The position numbers and the translations under genes are program-made. A stretch of DNA of 64,000 bases from Ensifer adhaerens (GTDB lineage Bacteria; Pseudomonadota; Alphaproteobacteria; Rhizobiales; Rhizobiaceae), in NCBI RefSeq assembly GCF_028993555.1, contig NZ_CP118612.1, positions 310,001-374,000 of the forward strand. The letters run 5' to 3'. Positions 44,249 through 53,281 of this stretch are shown piece by piece; position 1 is the first letter of the stretch, and every line of letters starts with the position of its first letter. The notes beneath the pieces were generated by a model. That model saw only the letters and a list, made by a program, of their open reading frames with translations, ran no database searches and had not been told where the DNA came from.

Positions 44249-44350
44249 GCGGCATGCCGCCGCTTCACCCTTGGAGTATCCGTCGGGAGGCGACCGGGGA
44301 CCATTAGGCGGCTTGCATCATGGTGGCGCTTGTTTATGCTGCGGTAGCAT
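44249..44350. promoter_or_regulatory. Palindromes in the divergent control region of the Liv operon
   Basis: In the 171-base gap between the binding-protein gene and the XRE regulator lie GCGGCATGCCGC (44249-44260, perfect palindrome) and ATGCT-GCGGT-AGCAT (44336-44350). Either could be the operator of the regulator at 44384; the second is nearer its start. Confidence 0.35.
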
Positions 44351-44383
44351 CAAGAAGCCACATGCAGTACTGGAGGGGAGAGC

Positions 44384-45223
44384 ATGCCGAAAGTCGAGGA
44401 CACGACGGGGAACATGCAACGCAACTTCGCGGAGAACCTTCGGCTTGCTTGCAGCTACGAGCGCTCCGTGTCGGATCTCTGCCGGAACCTTGAGATCAAC
44501 CGGTCCCAGTTCAATCGCTATATGCGTGCGGCGGCGCGCCCGTCGCCGAATATCCTGAACAGATTGTGCGATCACTTCGGCGTGGAGGCGACGGAGTTTC
44601 ACCTCCCGCCCGAACACTTCACCCGGATCATCGCTCTGCGTCGCAGAACGGTGAAGCCGCGGCCGCCTTACGCCGACACGGTAGACCGACTGCGGACGGC
44701 CTCGTTGCCGACGCTGCGCAGCTACGCCGGCTACTACCATGTGTATTACTACTCGATGAGTTCGCCAGGGATGATTTTGCGCGGGCTCATGCACATCTTC
44801 ACCCACGACAACGACGTCTACTATCGGCGGATCGAACGCTTTCCTGGGCGGGACTCGACGAGCGAGGCGTTCAAATGCCGGTACACCGGGACCGCACTCT
44901 TCCTGGAAGACCGAATCTTTCTCATCGATGTCGAAAGCCTGACGGGCAACGAAATAACTCAAACGATCCTGTTTCCTTCTCGAAGGAACAGGATCGGCCG
45001 CCTGACCGGGCTTGTGATGGGAGTGTCGTCGAATAGTCAGCGAAAGATTGCCTGCTCGCGGGTTCTTCTGGAGTGGCTTGGCACTGAAATCGCGATCCGG
45101 CCAGCACTGGCGCGCTGCGGTCTATTCTCGCCGGAGACGGCGGAGATCGCGCCCTCGATACGGGACGCGATCGATAACTCTCGGGATCCGGCAACCCCGC
45201 TTTTCTATCCGCTTGACGTGTAG
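44384..45223 (+). CDS. XRE-type helix-turn-helix transcriptional regulator with large C-terminal domain
   Basis: 279 residues. HTH at about 28-72 (SVSDLCRNLEINRSQFNRYM, then PSPNILNRLCDHFGVEATEF). The following 200 residues (for example YAGYYHVYYYSMSSPGMILR) resemble no enzyme I know and are probably a sensor domain found in rhizobial regulators of this kind. It lies between the divergent Liv operon and the convergent aspartase gene, so it likely controls this Asn/Asp cluster (inference). Confidence 0.82.
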   Translation: MPKVEDTTGNMQRNFAENLRLACSYERSVSDLCRNLEINRSQFNRYMRAAARPSPNILNRLCDHFGVEATEFHLPPEHFTRIIALRRRTVKPRPPYADTVDRLRTASLPTLRSYAGYYHVYYYSMSSPGMILRGLMHIFTHDNDVYYRRIERFPGRDSTSEAFKCRYTGTALFLEDRIFLIDVESLTGNEITQTILFPSRRNRIGRLTGLVMGVSSNSQRKIACSRVLLEWLGTEIAIRPALARCGLFSPETAEIAPSIRDAIDNSRDPATPLFYPLDV

Positions 45224-45227
45224 CCGT

Positions 45228-46607
45228 TCACGAGGCTGTCACGTCGATGATGGTAACCGCCGTAGGAGCCGCGTCGGCTTGGACGGGCGGCAACGGGAGC
45301 ACCTCCGATAGAGTAATGCCCTCCGCGAGCATCCTCTTGGCGATCTGGGCCGCCACATCATAGCCGAGATGGGGAACCAGAGCCGTGACCAGTGCGGTGG
45401 AGCGCTGCAGGTGACCTTCGCAGGCTGCCGGGTTGGCCGTGATGCCCTCCACGCACGAGGTCCGAAGTGCTTCGATCCCTCGAGTTAGCAGGCCGACAAC
45501 GTTCAGAAGACTGTAGGCGATCACGGGCTCCATGACATTGAGCTGGAGTTGGCCCGCCTCTGCGGCCATCGTGACGGTGACGTCCGCGCCAGCGGCGAAG
45601 AACGCGATCTGATTGATGACCTCCGGCATTACCGGGTTCACCTTGCCCGGCATGATCGACGAGCCGGGCTGGAGAGCGGGCAGGCTGATTTCACCCAGAC
45701 CGCCACGAGGCCCGCTGGACAGCAGCCGAAGGTCGCTTGAGATCTTGGAAAGTTTCGTCGCCGAGCGCTTCAGCATCGCCGAGAAAAGCACAAAGGCGCC
45801 AGTGTCCCAGCAAGCCTCCACCAGATTGTCCGCCCGCACGAGTGGCAGTCCGGTCACCCGGGCCAGTTCTGGAACAATCTCCACACAGTAGGCAGGAGTT
45901 GCATTGAGTCCTGTTCCGATTGCCGTTCCACCGAGGTTTACCTCGTGCAGCAGCTTGGCAACCTCGGATAGCCTGAGCACGTCTTCACGCAGGGTCGTGG
46001 CGAATGCCTGGAACTCCTGGCCCAATGTCATTGGCACCGCGTCTTGCAGTTGGGTACGTCCCAGTTTGGCGATGTCCGCGAACTCCACCGCCTTGGCTTC
46101 GAAGGCGGCAGCCAGGCGCAGCAGCACCTCTGCCAGGGCTGACGATTCAGTGATCAGAGCGATACGGATGGCTGTTGGGTACACATCGTTCGTCGATTGC
46201 GACATGTTGACGTGATCGTTCGGGTGCACGAACTCGTAGCTGCCGCGTGGCAAGCCAAGGTGCTCGAGAGCGCGGTTGGCGACGACCTCGTTCATGTTCA
46301 TGTTCGTGGATGTTCCCGCGCCGCCTTGGAACACGTCGATCGGGAACTGTGCGTCGAGTGTGCCTGCAATGACATCTGCACAGGCCAATTCGATCGCTTC
46401 GGCGATGCGAGGTTCGAGGAGCAGGGTACGCGCATTAACTCGTGCGCAGGCGAGCTTCACCTTCGCCAGTGACTGTATCAGGGGCTGAAAGGATCCCACC
46501 GAAACACCGGAGAGTGGAAAATTGGCGACCGCTCTTGCCGTCTGGGGCCCCCAGTAGGCGTTTTCGGGAACGGTGATTTGCCCAAGGCTGTCGGACTCGG
46601 TTCTCAA
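45228..46607 (-). CDS. aspA: Aspartate ammonia-lyase (aspartase)
   Basis: 459 residues of the aspartase/fumarase superfamily. It starts MRTESDSLGQITVPENAYWG and has the flexible active-site loop GSSIMPGKVNPVMPEVINQI with the catalytic Ser, the HPNDHVNMSQSTNDVYPTAI substrate region and the TxLQDAVPMTLGQEF segment. Aspartase converts L-aspartate to fumarate and ammonia. Fumarase C is the main alternative, but the neighbouring asparaginase and racemase favour aspartase. ATG overlaps the asparaginase stop by four bases. Confidence 0.88.
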   Translation of the reverse strand: MRTESDSLGQITVPENAYWGPQTARAVANFPLSGVSVGSFQPLIQSLAKVKLACARVNARTLLLEPRIAEAIELACADVIAGTLDAQFPIDVFQGGAGTSTNMNMNEVVANRALEHLGLPRGSYEFVHPNDHVNMSQSTNDVYPTAIRIALITESSALAEVLLRLAAAFEAKAVEFADIAKLGRTQLQDAVPMTLGQEFQAFATTLREDVLRLSEVAKLLHEVNLGGTAIGTGLNATPAYCVEIVPELARVTGLPLVRADNLVEACWDTGAFVLFSAMLKRSATKLSKISSDLRLLSSGPRGGLGEISLPALQPGSSIMPGKVNPVMPEVINQIAFFAAGADVTVTMAAEAGQLQLNVMEPVIAYSLLNVVGLLTRGIEALRTSCVEGITANPAACEGHLQRSTALVTALVPHLGYDVAAQIAKRMLAEGITLSEVLPLPPVQADAAPTAVTIIDVTAS

Positions 46608-47593
46608 GGTTCTATGCTCCTTCTGACGTTACGCATAGCCACAGGGGCGTCCGAGAGTTCCAACCACAGCCGTACCAGTGCGGCCTCCACCGTTTCTTCG
46701 CCGCCGTTTTCCACTCCGATTTCCCATAGGCCCGCACCCGCGGCGTATGCCCCCGGAGCCAGTCCTCCCTGTTCGCACTGGCTCACGGCTCGCAGGCGGC
46801 AGCCCTGCGCGATCGCTGACCGCAGCGCTAGCAACACGGACCCTTCCGTCATTATGGTGCCGGCGCCGAATAGCCGCAGCACAGCGCCGTCCAATGTTGA
46901 AAGCGTTGCCGAAAGCGTCTCAGCCCTCAATCCGGGTGTGACCGTGATCACCGCGAGGCGTGCCTGCTTGAAGTGCCGGTACCGAGCTCCGACCGCCTCC
47001 ACTGGAGGCACGACCGGCATAGCGGGACGAAACGAGTCCTCGTCCGACGTGTGGTGTTTGACGAGGCCGCCTGCTGGGAGCACGCGGTCGCCGAAGGCGA
47101 GCCAGACGCCCGCGGGTTGCCGCATCACGGCCTCGAGCGCAAGTTGGAGATTGTTCTCAGCGTCTCCGCCAGTGCCCAGCGGCTTCATCGCGCCTGTCAG
47201 AACGACTGGGATTCCAAGTCCTACCAAAGCTTGGCTGAGTGCCGCGCCCGTGAAGGCCATCGTGTCCGTGCCGTGAGTGACGATGACGCCTGTGCCACCC
47301 CATTTCTGCACGCCTGAAATGATGCGGTTCCAATGGTCGTGTGTGATATCCGCGCTGTCGATCAGCGGGGCGAAGCTCTCGATCGTGATATTGGTATTCG
47401 CAGAGGCCAACTCCTTTGCAGCGCGTTCCAGAAGTCCGGCTGAAGGCGCAAGTCCATGCTCGGTTTCACGCATTCCGATAGTGCCGCCAGTATGGATCAG
47501 GAGAATGGCGGCCCGGCCTCCGACCGTGCGAGTTCCTTCTGCATCAGGTCGAACGGTGAGGGCGAGGTCTGTTAGATCGACGCCCGTGTTCAT
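46604..47593 (-). CDS. L-asparaginase, type I/II fold
   Basis: 329 residues from the ATG at 47593, which overlaps the racemase stop as ATGA. The two catalytic triads are visible: IHTGGTIGM (first Thr, about 36) and VTHGTDTMAFTG (Thr and Asp, about 101). No signal peptide, so probably cytoplasmic. It would hydrolyse asparagine to aspartate for the aspartase encoded just downstream. Activity on D-Asn or Gln cannot be excluded. Confidence 0.88.
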   Translation of the reverse strand: MNTGVDLTDLALTVRPDAEGTRTVGGRAAILLIHTGGTIGMRETEHGLAPSAGLLERAAKELASANTNITIESFAPLIDSADITHDHWNRIISGVQKWGGTGVIVTHGTDTMAFTGAALSQALVGLGIPVVLTGAMKPLGTGGDAENNLQLALEAVMRQPAGVWLAFGDRVLPAGGLVKHHTSDEDSFRPAMPVVPPVEAVGARYRHFKQARLAVITVTPGLRAETLSATLSTLDGAVLRLFGAGTIMTEGSVLLALRSAIAQGCRLRAVSQCEQGGLAPGAYAAGAGLWEIGVENGGEETVEAALVRLWLELSDAPVAMRNVRRSIEP

Positions 47594-48351
47594 GCCACCG
47601 ATCTTTCTTCGTGGCCGTTCGCCAAACAACTGTTGCCTGCTCCGACGGAGCGATCCACCAACGCGTTCGCCACGAGTTCAGTGACATCCACGAGCGTCTT
47701 GCTTGTTGCGATATCCGAAATGAGGGGCAGTTCGGTGCAGGCGAGGATCACGTGTTCGCAGGACAGTCCTTCCACAAGCTCGAGAAAACGGGGGCGCAAG
47801 CTCGCGTCGCGGCTGCCCAATCGTTTCACATCAAGGATGAGTTCGTGCAGCGCCATAGGATCGGCCGGCGTCTCGACTTCCACCAAGTCCTTCAGCTTCT
47901 GGTAGGCCGACCAGGGCCCGAGACTGGTGACCGGGGCGGCTCCCAGTAGAGCGATACGTCGAACGCCGTGGCCCTGGATCCAATGCTGCAAGGCGTTTTG
48001 AAAGGATACGAATTCGCCCGGCAGGTTCAGCGCTTTTATTCGGGGCGCAAACCAGTTCAGCGTGTTGCAGGCGATCGCATAGGCGTCTGCCTGCACGGCC
48101 ATGATAGCCATCGTCTTTTTGAGACTTTCCCAGACGACGGCCTCGTTCTCACTCAAGTCCATCGAGAGTCCCAGGGAAGGTTCGGAGAGGATCGCGACGC
48201 GCGGCGCGTCGAGATCGCCTCGGAACTTGGTGCCGAACAGTTCTTGATTTCGAGCGAGAATCTTCGACCACAGGTCGATTCCCGCTTCAGGACCGGACCC
48301 TGCGACGATGCCAATCGATGGCCTCGGACTGTTTGATTGCGCTTTCTTCAT
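47590..48351 (-). CDS. Aspartate/glutamate racemase family protein
   Basis: 253 residues from the ATG at 48351 (GGAGGAAA upstream). IGIVAGSGPEAGIDLWSKIL is the N-terminal family motif, and the two catalytic cysteines are in AIACNTLNWFAP and VILACTELPLI. It is the first gene of the racemase-asparaginase-aspartase operon. With those enzymes it suggests use of D-aspartate or D-asparagine in addition to the L forms (inference). Confidence 0.87.
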   Translation of the reverse strand: MKKAQSNSPRPSIGIVAGSGPEAGIDLWSKILARNQELFGTKFRGDLDAPRVAILSEPSLGLSMDLSENEAVVWESLKKTMAIMAVQADAYAIACNTLNWFAPRIKALNLPGEFVSFQNALQHWIQGHGVRRIALLGAAPVTSLGPWSAYQKLKDLVEVETPADPMALHELILDVKRLGSRDASLRPRFLELVEGLSCEHVILACTELPLISDIATSKTLVDVTELVANALVDRSVGAGNSCLANGHEERSVA

Positions 48352-48801
48352 GCCGCATTTCCTCCGTGTGAACGGCAGCAATTAAGCGCGCGGCCTTGGT
48401 GCAAGCCAATTTGGCGGTTTGGTTAAGCCTGGCTCATCTTTTCGCGGAAATAGCATCAAAGAGCATCAGTGCAATCGGCGGCCAGGTTTCCAAGCACTTG
48501 TTGTTTCCTCCGTCGGCAGGCAAGTGGCAGCGTACAAAGCCGTTTCCTGTTTGCTGAACGGGCGGTCGGATGTCTGCGCAGAGGCTACCGGGTTGGCGCG
48601 CCCTTTGAGGCGGCATGTGTCCTCGTCGTCAATCCTTGGAGCCACCTATGAGCTCGTCTGCCGCAGGTCTATAGGTTCGAATGCGTTCAAGAGGAGGGAT
48701 TGTCGGTGGTGTAGCGTGCAGGTTTAGCTGGATCATAGACAACTGAAACAGTAGCACTTATATTTAGCGCTTGGTATTACCTCCAACTAAGGACCGATGC
48801 A
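48352..48801. other. Intergenic region, nothing recognised
   Basis: 450 bases upstream of the racemase operon and of the RHH antitoxin gene. Presumably holds promoters of both; short frames have no recognisable content. Confidence 0.45.
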
Positions 48802-49080
48802 ATGGCATCCCCAACCTCGCTCAAGCTCGATGATGAGCTGAAAGGTCGCGTTCAACACTTAGCTGAAATCCGCCGCCGATCGTCTCACTGGATCATGCGA
48901 GAAGCGATTGCGCAATACGTCGAGCGAGAAGAGAAGCGAGAAGCATTGCGACAAGACACGCTGGACGCGTGGGAAGAGTATCAATCGACCGGCCTCCATG
49001 CCACTGCGGCCGAGGTCGAAAAATGGCTAACCACGTGGGGAACGGACGACGAGAGCGGCGCACCTGAATGCCACAAATAG
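48802..49080 (+). CDS. Ribbon-helix-helix (CopG-like) antitoxin
   Basis: 92 residues, MASPTSLKLDDELKGRVQHL then RRSSHWIMREAIAQYVEREE: the classic RHH pattern with an acidic C-terminal part that should bind the toxin. The toxin gene overlaps its 3' end by 13 bases, supporting co-translation. Confidence 0.86.
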   Translation: MASPTSLKLDDELKGRVQHLAEIRRRSSHWIMREAIAQYVEREEKREALRQDTLDAWEEYQSTGLHATAAEVEKWLTTWGTDDESGAPECHK

Positions 49081-49358
49081 TCTTCTCTCCAGCGGCTGTT
49101 CGTGACCTAGAGCGCCTCCGAAAATTCTTGCAGCCCAAAAGCCCTTTGGCAGCCAAGCGAGCGGCTGAAGCCATCCTGAAGGGTGTGCAAGCCCTTGGCG
49201 CACATCCAAAAATGGGGCGCCTTATTGATGATCTGCCGGATCAGTATCGAGAGTGGCTCATTGATTTTGGAGATAGCGGATACATCACGCGTTACCGCAT
49301 TGATGAGGGCGTTTTGACAATCCTTGCCGTGCGGCATCAGAAAGAAAGCGGCTTCTGA
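49068..49358 (+). CDS. RelE/ParE-family toxin
   Basis: 96 residues with MPQIVFSPAAVRDLERLRKF (N-terminal helix), GVQALGAHPKMGRLIDDLP and the C-terminal strands REWLIDFGDSGYITRYRID ending in VLTILAVRHQKESGF, the normal RelE/ParE fold. The frame is intact, so the module may be functional. Confidence 0.87.
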   Translation: MPQIVFSPAAVRDLERLRKFLQPKSPLAAKRAAEAILKGVQALGAHPKMGRLIDDLPDQYREWLIDFGDSGYITRYRIDEGVLTILAVRHQKESGF

Positions 49359-50120
49359 GAGGAAACCGCGGTTGGACTGCTCACCAGGGAATACCAACGG
49401 GCTCACTTGTTCACCTTATGGCGTCTCGGATCGCATATCGATTGGAATGTCCGCCGCCGGGGGCGACGATTTGAGCCGTTGAGTAAGGGCGGCGTTCAAA
49501 TGGCCTCCCGGAAGCTAGATGATACGGAAATGACCGTCTGACCATGGAGAGCGATCTCCTTGCGCAAGCGGATCGGGGATCGCGTGAAGCCAGCAAGCAT
49601 TCCTTTCACAGACGCCTACAGGCATAGGTGCATCGAGACCGGCTTTCCCGCTGCCGACGCGCTGAAGGAGGCCGTGCGATCGAGTTCGGCGGTCACTCGA
49701 GATACTCATTGGCTGCCGGTTCGACTCCCCTCAAGGCAACAACACAGAAACACCGTCAAGCCGTCCGAGCGCACGCTCGGCCGCGCTGCGACGAGTGAGC
49801 AGGTCGGTGATCGCGATGGCGGAACCGGGGGAGGGGGCGCGGCACAAACGCCTTAACGCGTTCACCACTGACAGCGGCGCCTTAATAGACGAAATAGCAT
49901 TCTTGTTAATTAACGTGCTCGCTCAATTAACAATGGGCACCGGAAGCTGGTTCGAATCCCTTCAAGGCGAAGATGTATAACCGCCTGGATTCCATTTCCG
50001 CTGATAGTGCGGCGAGGGTCAGTGCGAAAGATCGCGCTTTTCTCGCGAAGCCCTCGAGCATCGCGAGTTCTTCAACAAAACCGGTATTCGGGGCTTCTGG
50101 TGGGACATATCTTATGTCGC
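49359..50120. other. Gene-free region with short repeats
   Basis: 762 bases without a supported gene. It holds GGATCGCATA-TCGATTGG (49429-49446), a shortened copy of the dispersed repeat with GGCGTCT to its left as in copy C; two T-arm-like motifs GGTTCGACTCCCCTCAAGGC (49718-49737) and GGTTCGAATCCCTTCAAGG (49949-49967); and a 9-bp inverted repeat TTGTTAATT / AATTAACAA (49903-49933). Confidence 0.55.
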
Positions 50121-51137
50121 TCAATCGCTTTCGCCCGGAACGAGAGCCATGGGCCAGAGTAATCGCGCGGGTTTCGCCGGATAGACGTGGGCAAAAGCCG
50201 GCATCGTCGCGAGCAGGGATTCGGCTAGTGCAATTCCGAGATCGCGCAACGACATGCTGAAGGATGTCAGGCGGGGAGACAGGAATTGCGAATGCGGACT
50301 TTGGCGGCCGATGATCGCCATGTCTCGCCCAGGTTTTACTCCGGCTTCGACCAGTCCGCGATAGAGGCCGACCGTGATCGCTTCGTTGATGAGAACGATG
50401 GCCGTTGGGCGGGTATCAAGCGCGCTCAGTTCGCGTGCAATCTGGTAGCCTCCCGCCTCGTTTGGGGTCGAACGAAACACGTGACGATCATCGAGGCAAA
50501 GCCCGTGTCGGGCAAGGGTTGCCCGGCACTGATCCTCAAACACATAGCCGAGGTTCATGTCGTCATGCGGCCGAGTGACGGCAATGTGCTTGTGACCGCG
50601 GGCAACGAGCCGATCTATTGACGCCTCGGCCATGCCCTCGAAATCCAGATCGAGCCAAGGCTGACCGACATCCGTCAAGCTTCGTCCAAGCGTGATGAAC
50701 GGGATCTTGCGCTTGGCTAACAGTTCGAAGCGGGCGTCGTGGCGTCGGGTCGCCGAAAGAATGATGCCGTCGGCAAACCCGCGCGCAACGACCCGCTTCA
50801 GATAGTCGTTCGGATCCTCCTGCGAGGAGCAGAGCAGGGCAACAAGATCGAGCTTGTGACGGGCAAAGACGGTCTGAACACCGTCGAAGACGCTCATGAA
50901 GAAGGTGTCGCCCTGGCCGGTGATTTCAGACCCGGTCTGCATCATGAAGCCGATGACGCCGGTCGCACCTTTCCTGAGGGCTCGGCCCGATTGATTGGCG
51001 ACATAACCAAGGGATTCAGCTGCCTCAAGAACCCTTTTTCTGGTTTCCTCGTTGACGTCGGGCTTGCCGTTCAGCGCGCGCGATACGGTGCCGATCGAGA
51101 TATCGAGGTGTTCGGCAAGTTCGCGAATCCCCTTCAT
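50121..51137 (-). CDS. LacI-family transcriptional regulator
   Basis: 338 residues from the ATG at 51137, where the family start MKGIRELAEHLDISIGTVSR lies; an in-frame ATG at 51173 with GAGG upstream would add 12 residues. The HTH is followed by the hinge helix ANQSGRALRKGAT and the sugar-binding domain. It is divergent from the dehydrogenase-epimerase-importer operon and a perfect 14-bp palindrome lies between them, so it is almost certainly that operon's repressor, released by its sugar. Confidence 0.9.
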   Translation of the reverse strand: MKGIRELAEHLDISIGTVSRALNGKPDVNEETRKRVLEAAESLGYVANQSGRALRKGATGVIGFMMQTGSEITGQGDTFFMSVFDGVQTVFARHKLDLVALLCSSQEDPNDYLKRVVARGFADGIILSATRRHDARFELLAKRKIPFITLGRSLTDVGQPWLDLDFEGMAEASIDRLVARGHKHIAVTRPHDDMNLGYVFEDQCRATLARHGLCLDDRHVFRSTPNEAGGYQIARELSALDTRPTAIVLINEAITVGLYRGLVEAGVKPGRDMAIIGRQSPHSQFLSPRLTSFSMSLRDLGIALAESLLATMPAFAHVYPAKPARLLWPMALVPGESD

Positions 51138-51214
51138 TTTTCCGCGTTCCTCCCCAGACCCGCGAATGGTCATTTTCTCACCTCTTGACATAAAAACCCG
51201 TTGCCGCATAGTAT

Positions 51215-51228
51215 CGTAAACGTTTACG
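51215..51228. promoter_or_regulatory. LacI-type operator palindrome
   Basis: CGTAAACGTTTACG, perfectly symmetric with the central CG typical of LacI/GalR-family sites. It lies 47 bases upstream of the dehydrogenase start and 78 bases upstream of the repressor start, suited to control both genes. Confidence 0.75.
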
Positions 51229-51274
51229 GAAGCCAATTGAGGAGTTGGCGCTTCCATTTCTTGGAGGAAATCAC

Positions 51275-52309
51275 GTGAGACACAGGGCCGTTTTGTGCGG
51301 GTGCGGAGCTATGGCCAAAGGTTGGCTGAGAGCTCTGGCAGAGAGCAGTGTTCTTCGCGACAAAGTGGAGATCGTCGGCCTTGTCGATCTGGATCAGGCG
51401 ACCGCAGAAGCGCTCGCCAGCCAATTCAACCTTGGTAACATCCTGATCGGTACGGACCTGCCGGAGGTTCTTCGCGAAAGCCAGGCGGACCTGCTCTTCG
51501 ACATCGTCGTTCCTGCGGCGCGCCGCGCAGTGGTGGCCGCCGGCCTTGCGCATGGTTGCCACGTGTTGAGCGAGAAGCCGATGGCCGCCACGCTCGATGA
51601 GGCGCGCGAATTGCGCCGGCTCGCGACCGAGGCCTCGCGTGTTCATGCTATCGTGCAAAACCGTCGCTTCATCAGCGGTGTCCGTCGCATTCGTCGCCTC
51701 ATCCAGTCAGGCGCCTTGGGCGAGCTGACGGCGCTGCATTGCGACTTCTTCCTCGGTCCGCATTTCGGGGGATTTCGCGAGCAGATGGACAATGTCCTGC
51801 TTTTGGACATGGCCATCCACACCTTCGACGCGGCGCGCTTCATGTCGGGCAAGGAACCCCTCGCGGTCTATTGCCACGAATACAACCCGCAGGGTTCTTG
51901 GTATCGCCACGGCGCCGCCGCCAATGCGATCTTCGAGTTTTCCGACAACGTCGCTTTCACCTACCGTGGCTCCTGGTGCGCTGAGGGTGCGAATACGAGC
52001 TGGGAAAGCGCGTGGCGCATTACAGGTTCGAAGGGCACGTTGCTTTGGGATGGCGGCGAGCGGTTTGAGGCCAAAGTCGTCACGGGTCGTGAGGGTTTCC
52101 TGCGCGCCGTCGGGCCGATTGCGGTGCCCGAGGTCGAAGACGGTGCGGACACGCACGGCCACGCGAGCGTCATCGAGCATTTCATCCACGCGATCGAGGC
52201 GGGAACCGTGCCGGAAACTGACGGCAGCGACAACATCAAGAGCCTTGCCATGGTCTTCGGCGCGATCGACAGCGCTCGAGACGGCAAGCGCGTCATCATT
52301 GCAGCCTAG
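51275..52309 (+). CDS. Gfo/Idh/MocA-family NAD(P)-dependent oxidoreductase
   Basis: 344 residues from the GTG at 51275 (GGAGGAAA upstream). The nucleotide-binding N-terminus reads AVLCGCGAMAKGWLRALAES, and the EKPMA motif (VLSEKPMAATLDEARELRRL) holds the catalytic-site Lys; DMAIHTFDAARF is the later conserved Asp-His segment. These enzymes oxidise hydroxyls of sugars, inositols or sugar acids. First gene of the operon under LacI control. Confidence 0.9.
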   Translation: MRHRAVLCGCGAMAKGWLRALAESSVLRDKVEIVGLVDLDQATAEALASQFNLGNILIGTDLPEVLRESQADLLFDIVVPAARRAVVAAGLAHGCHVLSEKPMAATLDEARELRRLATEASRVHAIVQNRRFISGVRRIRRLIQSGALGELTALHCDFFLGPHFGGFREQMDNVLLLDMAIHTFDAARFMSGKEPLAVYCHEYNPQGSWYRHGAAANAIFEFSDNVAFTYRGSWCAEGANTSWESAWRITGSKGTLLWDGGERFEAKVVTGREGFLRAVGPIAVPEVEDGADTHGHASVIEHFIHAIEAGTVPETDGSDNIKSLAMVFGAIDSARDGKRVIIAA

Positions 52310-52319
52310 GGAGCCAATC

Positions 52320-53222
52320 TTGAAGAACCCCAGCAAATCCATTCGCGTCGGAACGATGATCTCGGCCACTAAGGGCGGTGCCGACAGGCGCATCAGCCAG
52401 ATCGCCGACATGGGCTTTGAAAGTTTTGAGCCCTTCTTCTGGCAGACGACCAACGGCCAGGACCTCGCCGAACTTGGCAAGCGTTGCGTCGAGGCGATCG
52501 GCGATCGCGACATCACCATCTCCACGCTCGGCATGTTCGGCAATCCGCTGGAGACGACCGAGATTGACGAGCAGACCCTTAAGGGCTGGCGAGACTGCAT
52601 CGACAACGCCCACCATTTCGGCGCTACCTGCGTCGCCGGTTTCACCGGCCGGCTTCGCGGCAAGCCTCTGACCGACAGCCTGACGCGGTATCGGGAAGTC
52701 TGGTCCGAGTTGTCGAAACGCGCCGCTGACAAGGGTGTGAAGATCGCGTTTGAGAACTGCGCCATGGACGGCAATTGGCACACCGGAGACTGGAACATCG
52801 CGCACAATCCGGACGCCTGGGAACTCATCTTCAACGAGACGCCGGACGATCATATCGGGCTCGAATGGGAGCCGTGCCATCAGATGGTTTATCTGATCGA
52901 TCCGCTGCCGCAGATCCGCAAATGGGCGAAGAAGATCTTCCATGTGCACGGCAAGGACGCGACCATCCGCTGGGACGTCATCCGCGAGCATGGGATCTTC
53001 GGCAAGGAAAAGTTCGTCTTCATGCGTACGCCCGGTTTCGGCGACACCAACTGGACCGACGTGATTTCCGAGCTTCGGCTGGCCGGCTGGTCCGGCTCGA
53101 TCGACATCGAGGGCTGGCATGACCCGGTCTATCGCGACGATCTGGAGATGACGGGCCAGGTCCATGGCCTGAATTACCTCAAGACCTGCCGGGGCGGCGA
53201 CTTCGTCATCGACCCGGCCTGA
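52320..53222 (+). CDS. Sugar phosphate isomerase/epimerase family protein (xylose-isomerase-like TIM barrel)
   Basis: 300 residues. TTG start with GGGAG seven bases upstream. Barrel motifs with metal ligands: KIAFENCAMDGNW (Glu), HIGLEWEPCHQMV (Glu/His), IFHVHGKDATI (His) and GSIDIEGWHDPV (Glu). Family members isomerise keto-sugars, inosose or related compounds. It follows the dehydrogenase gene directly, so the two probably act in succession on the imported sugar. Confidence 0.88.
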   Translation: MKNPSKSIRVGTMISATKGGADRRISQIADMGFESFEPFFWQTTNGQDLAELGKRCVEAIGDRDITISTLGMFGNPLETTEIDEQTLKGWRDCIDNAHHFGATCVAGFTGRLRGKPLTDSLTRYREVWSELSKRAADKGVKIAFENCAMDGNWHTGDWNIAHNPDAWELIFNETPDDHIGLEWEPCHQMVYLIDPLPQIRKWAKKIFHVHGKDATIRWDVIREHGIFGKEKFVFMRTPGFGDTNWTDVISELRLAGWSGSIDIEGWHDPVYRDDLEMTGQVHGLNYLKTCRGGDFVIDPA

Positions 53223-53281
53223 GACGTGCATGTCGGCCGGCATGGAGGATGCCGGCATGGGGATAACCAAAGGAGGAGAAA

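Noticed and set aside
49560..49856. 98-residue plus-strand frame as a gene
   Set aside because: Runs through the T-arm-like motif, with no ribosome site or family pattern.
51707..53270. Long minus-strand frames opposite the dehydrogenase and epimerase
   Set aside because: The plus-strand genes carry all motifs, ribosome sites and operon spacing.
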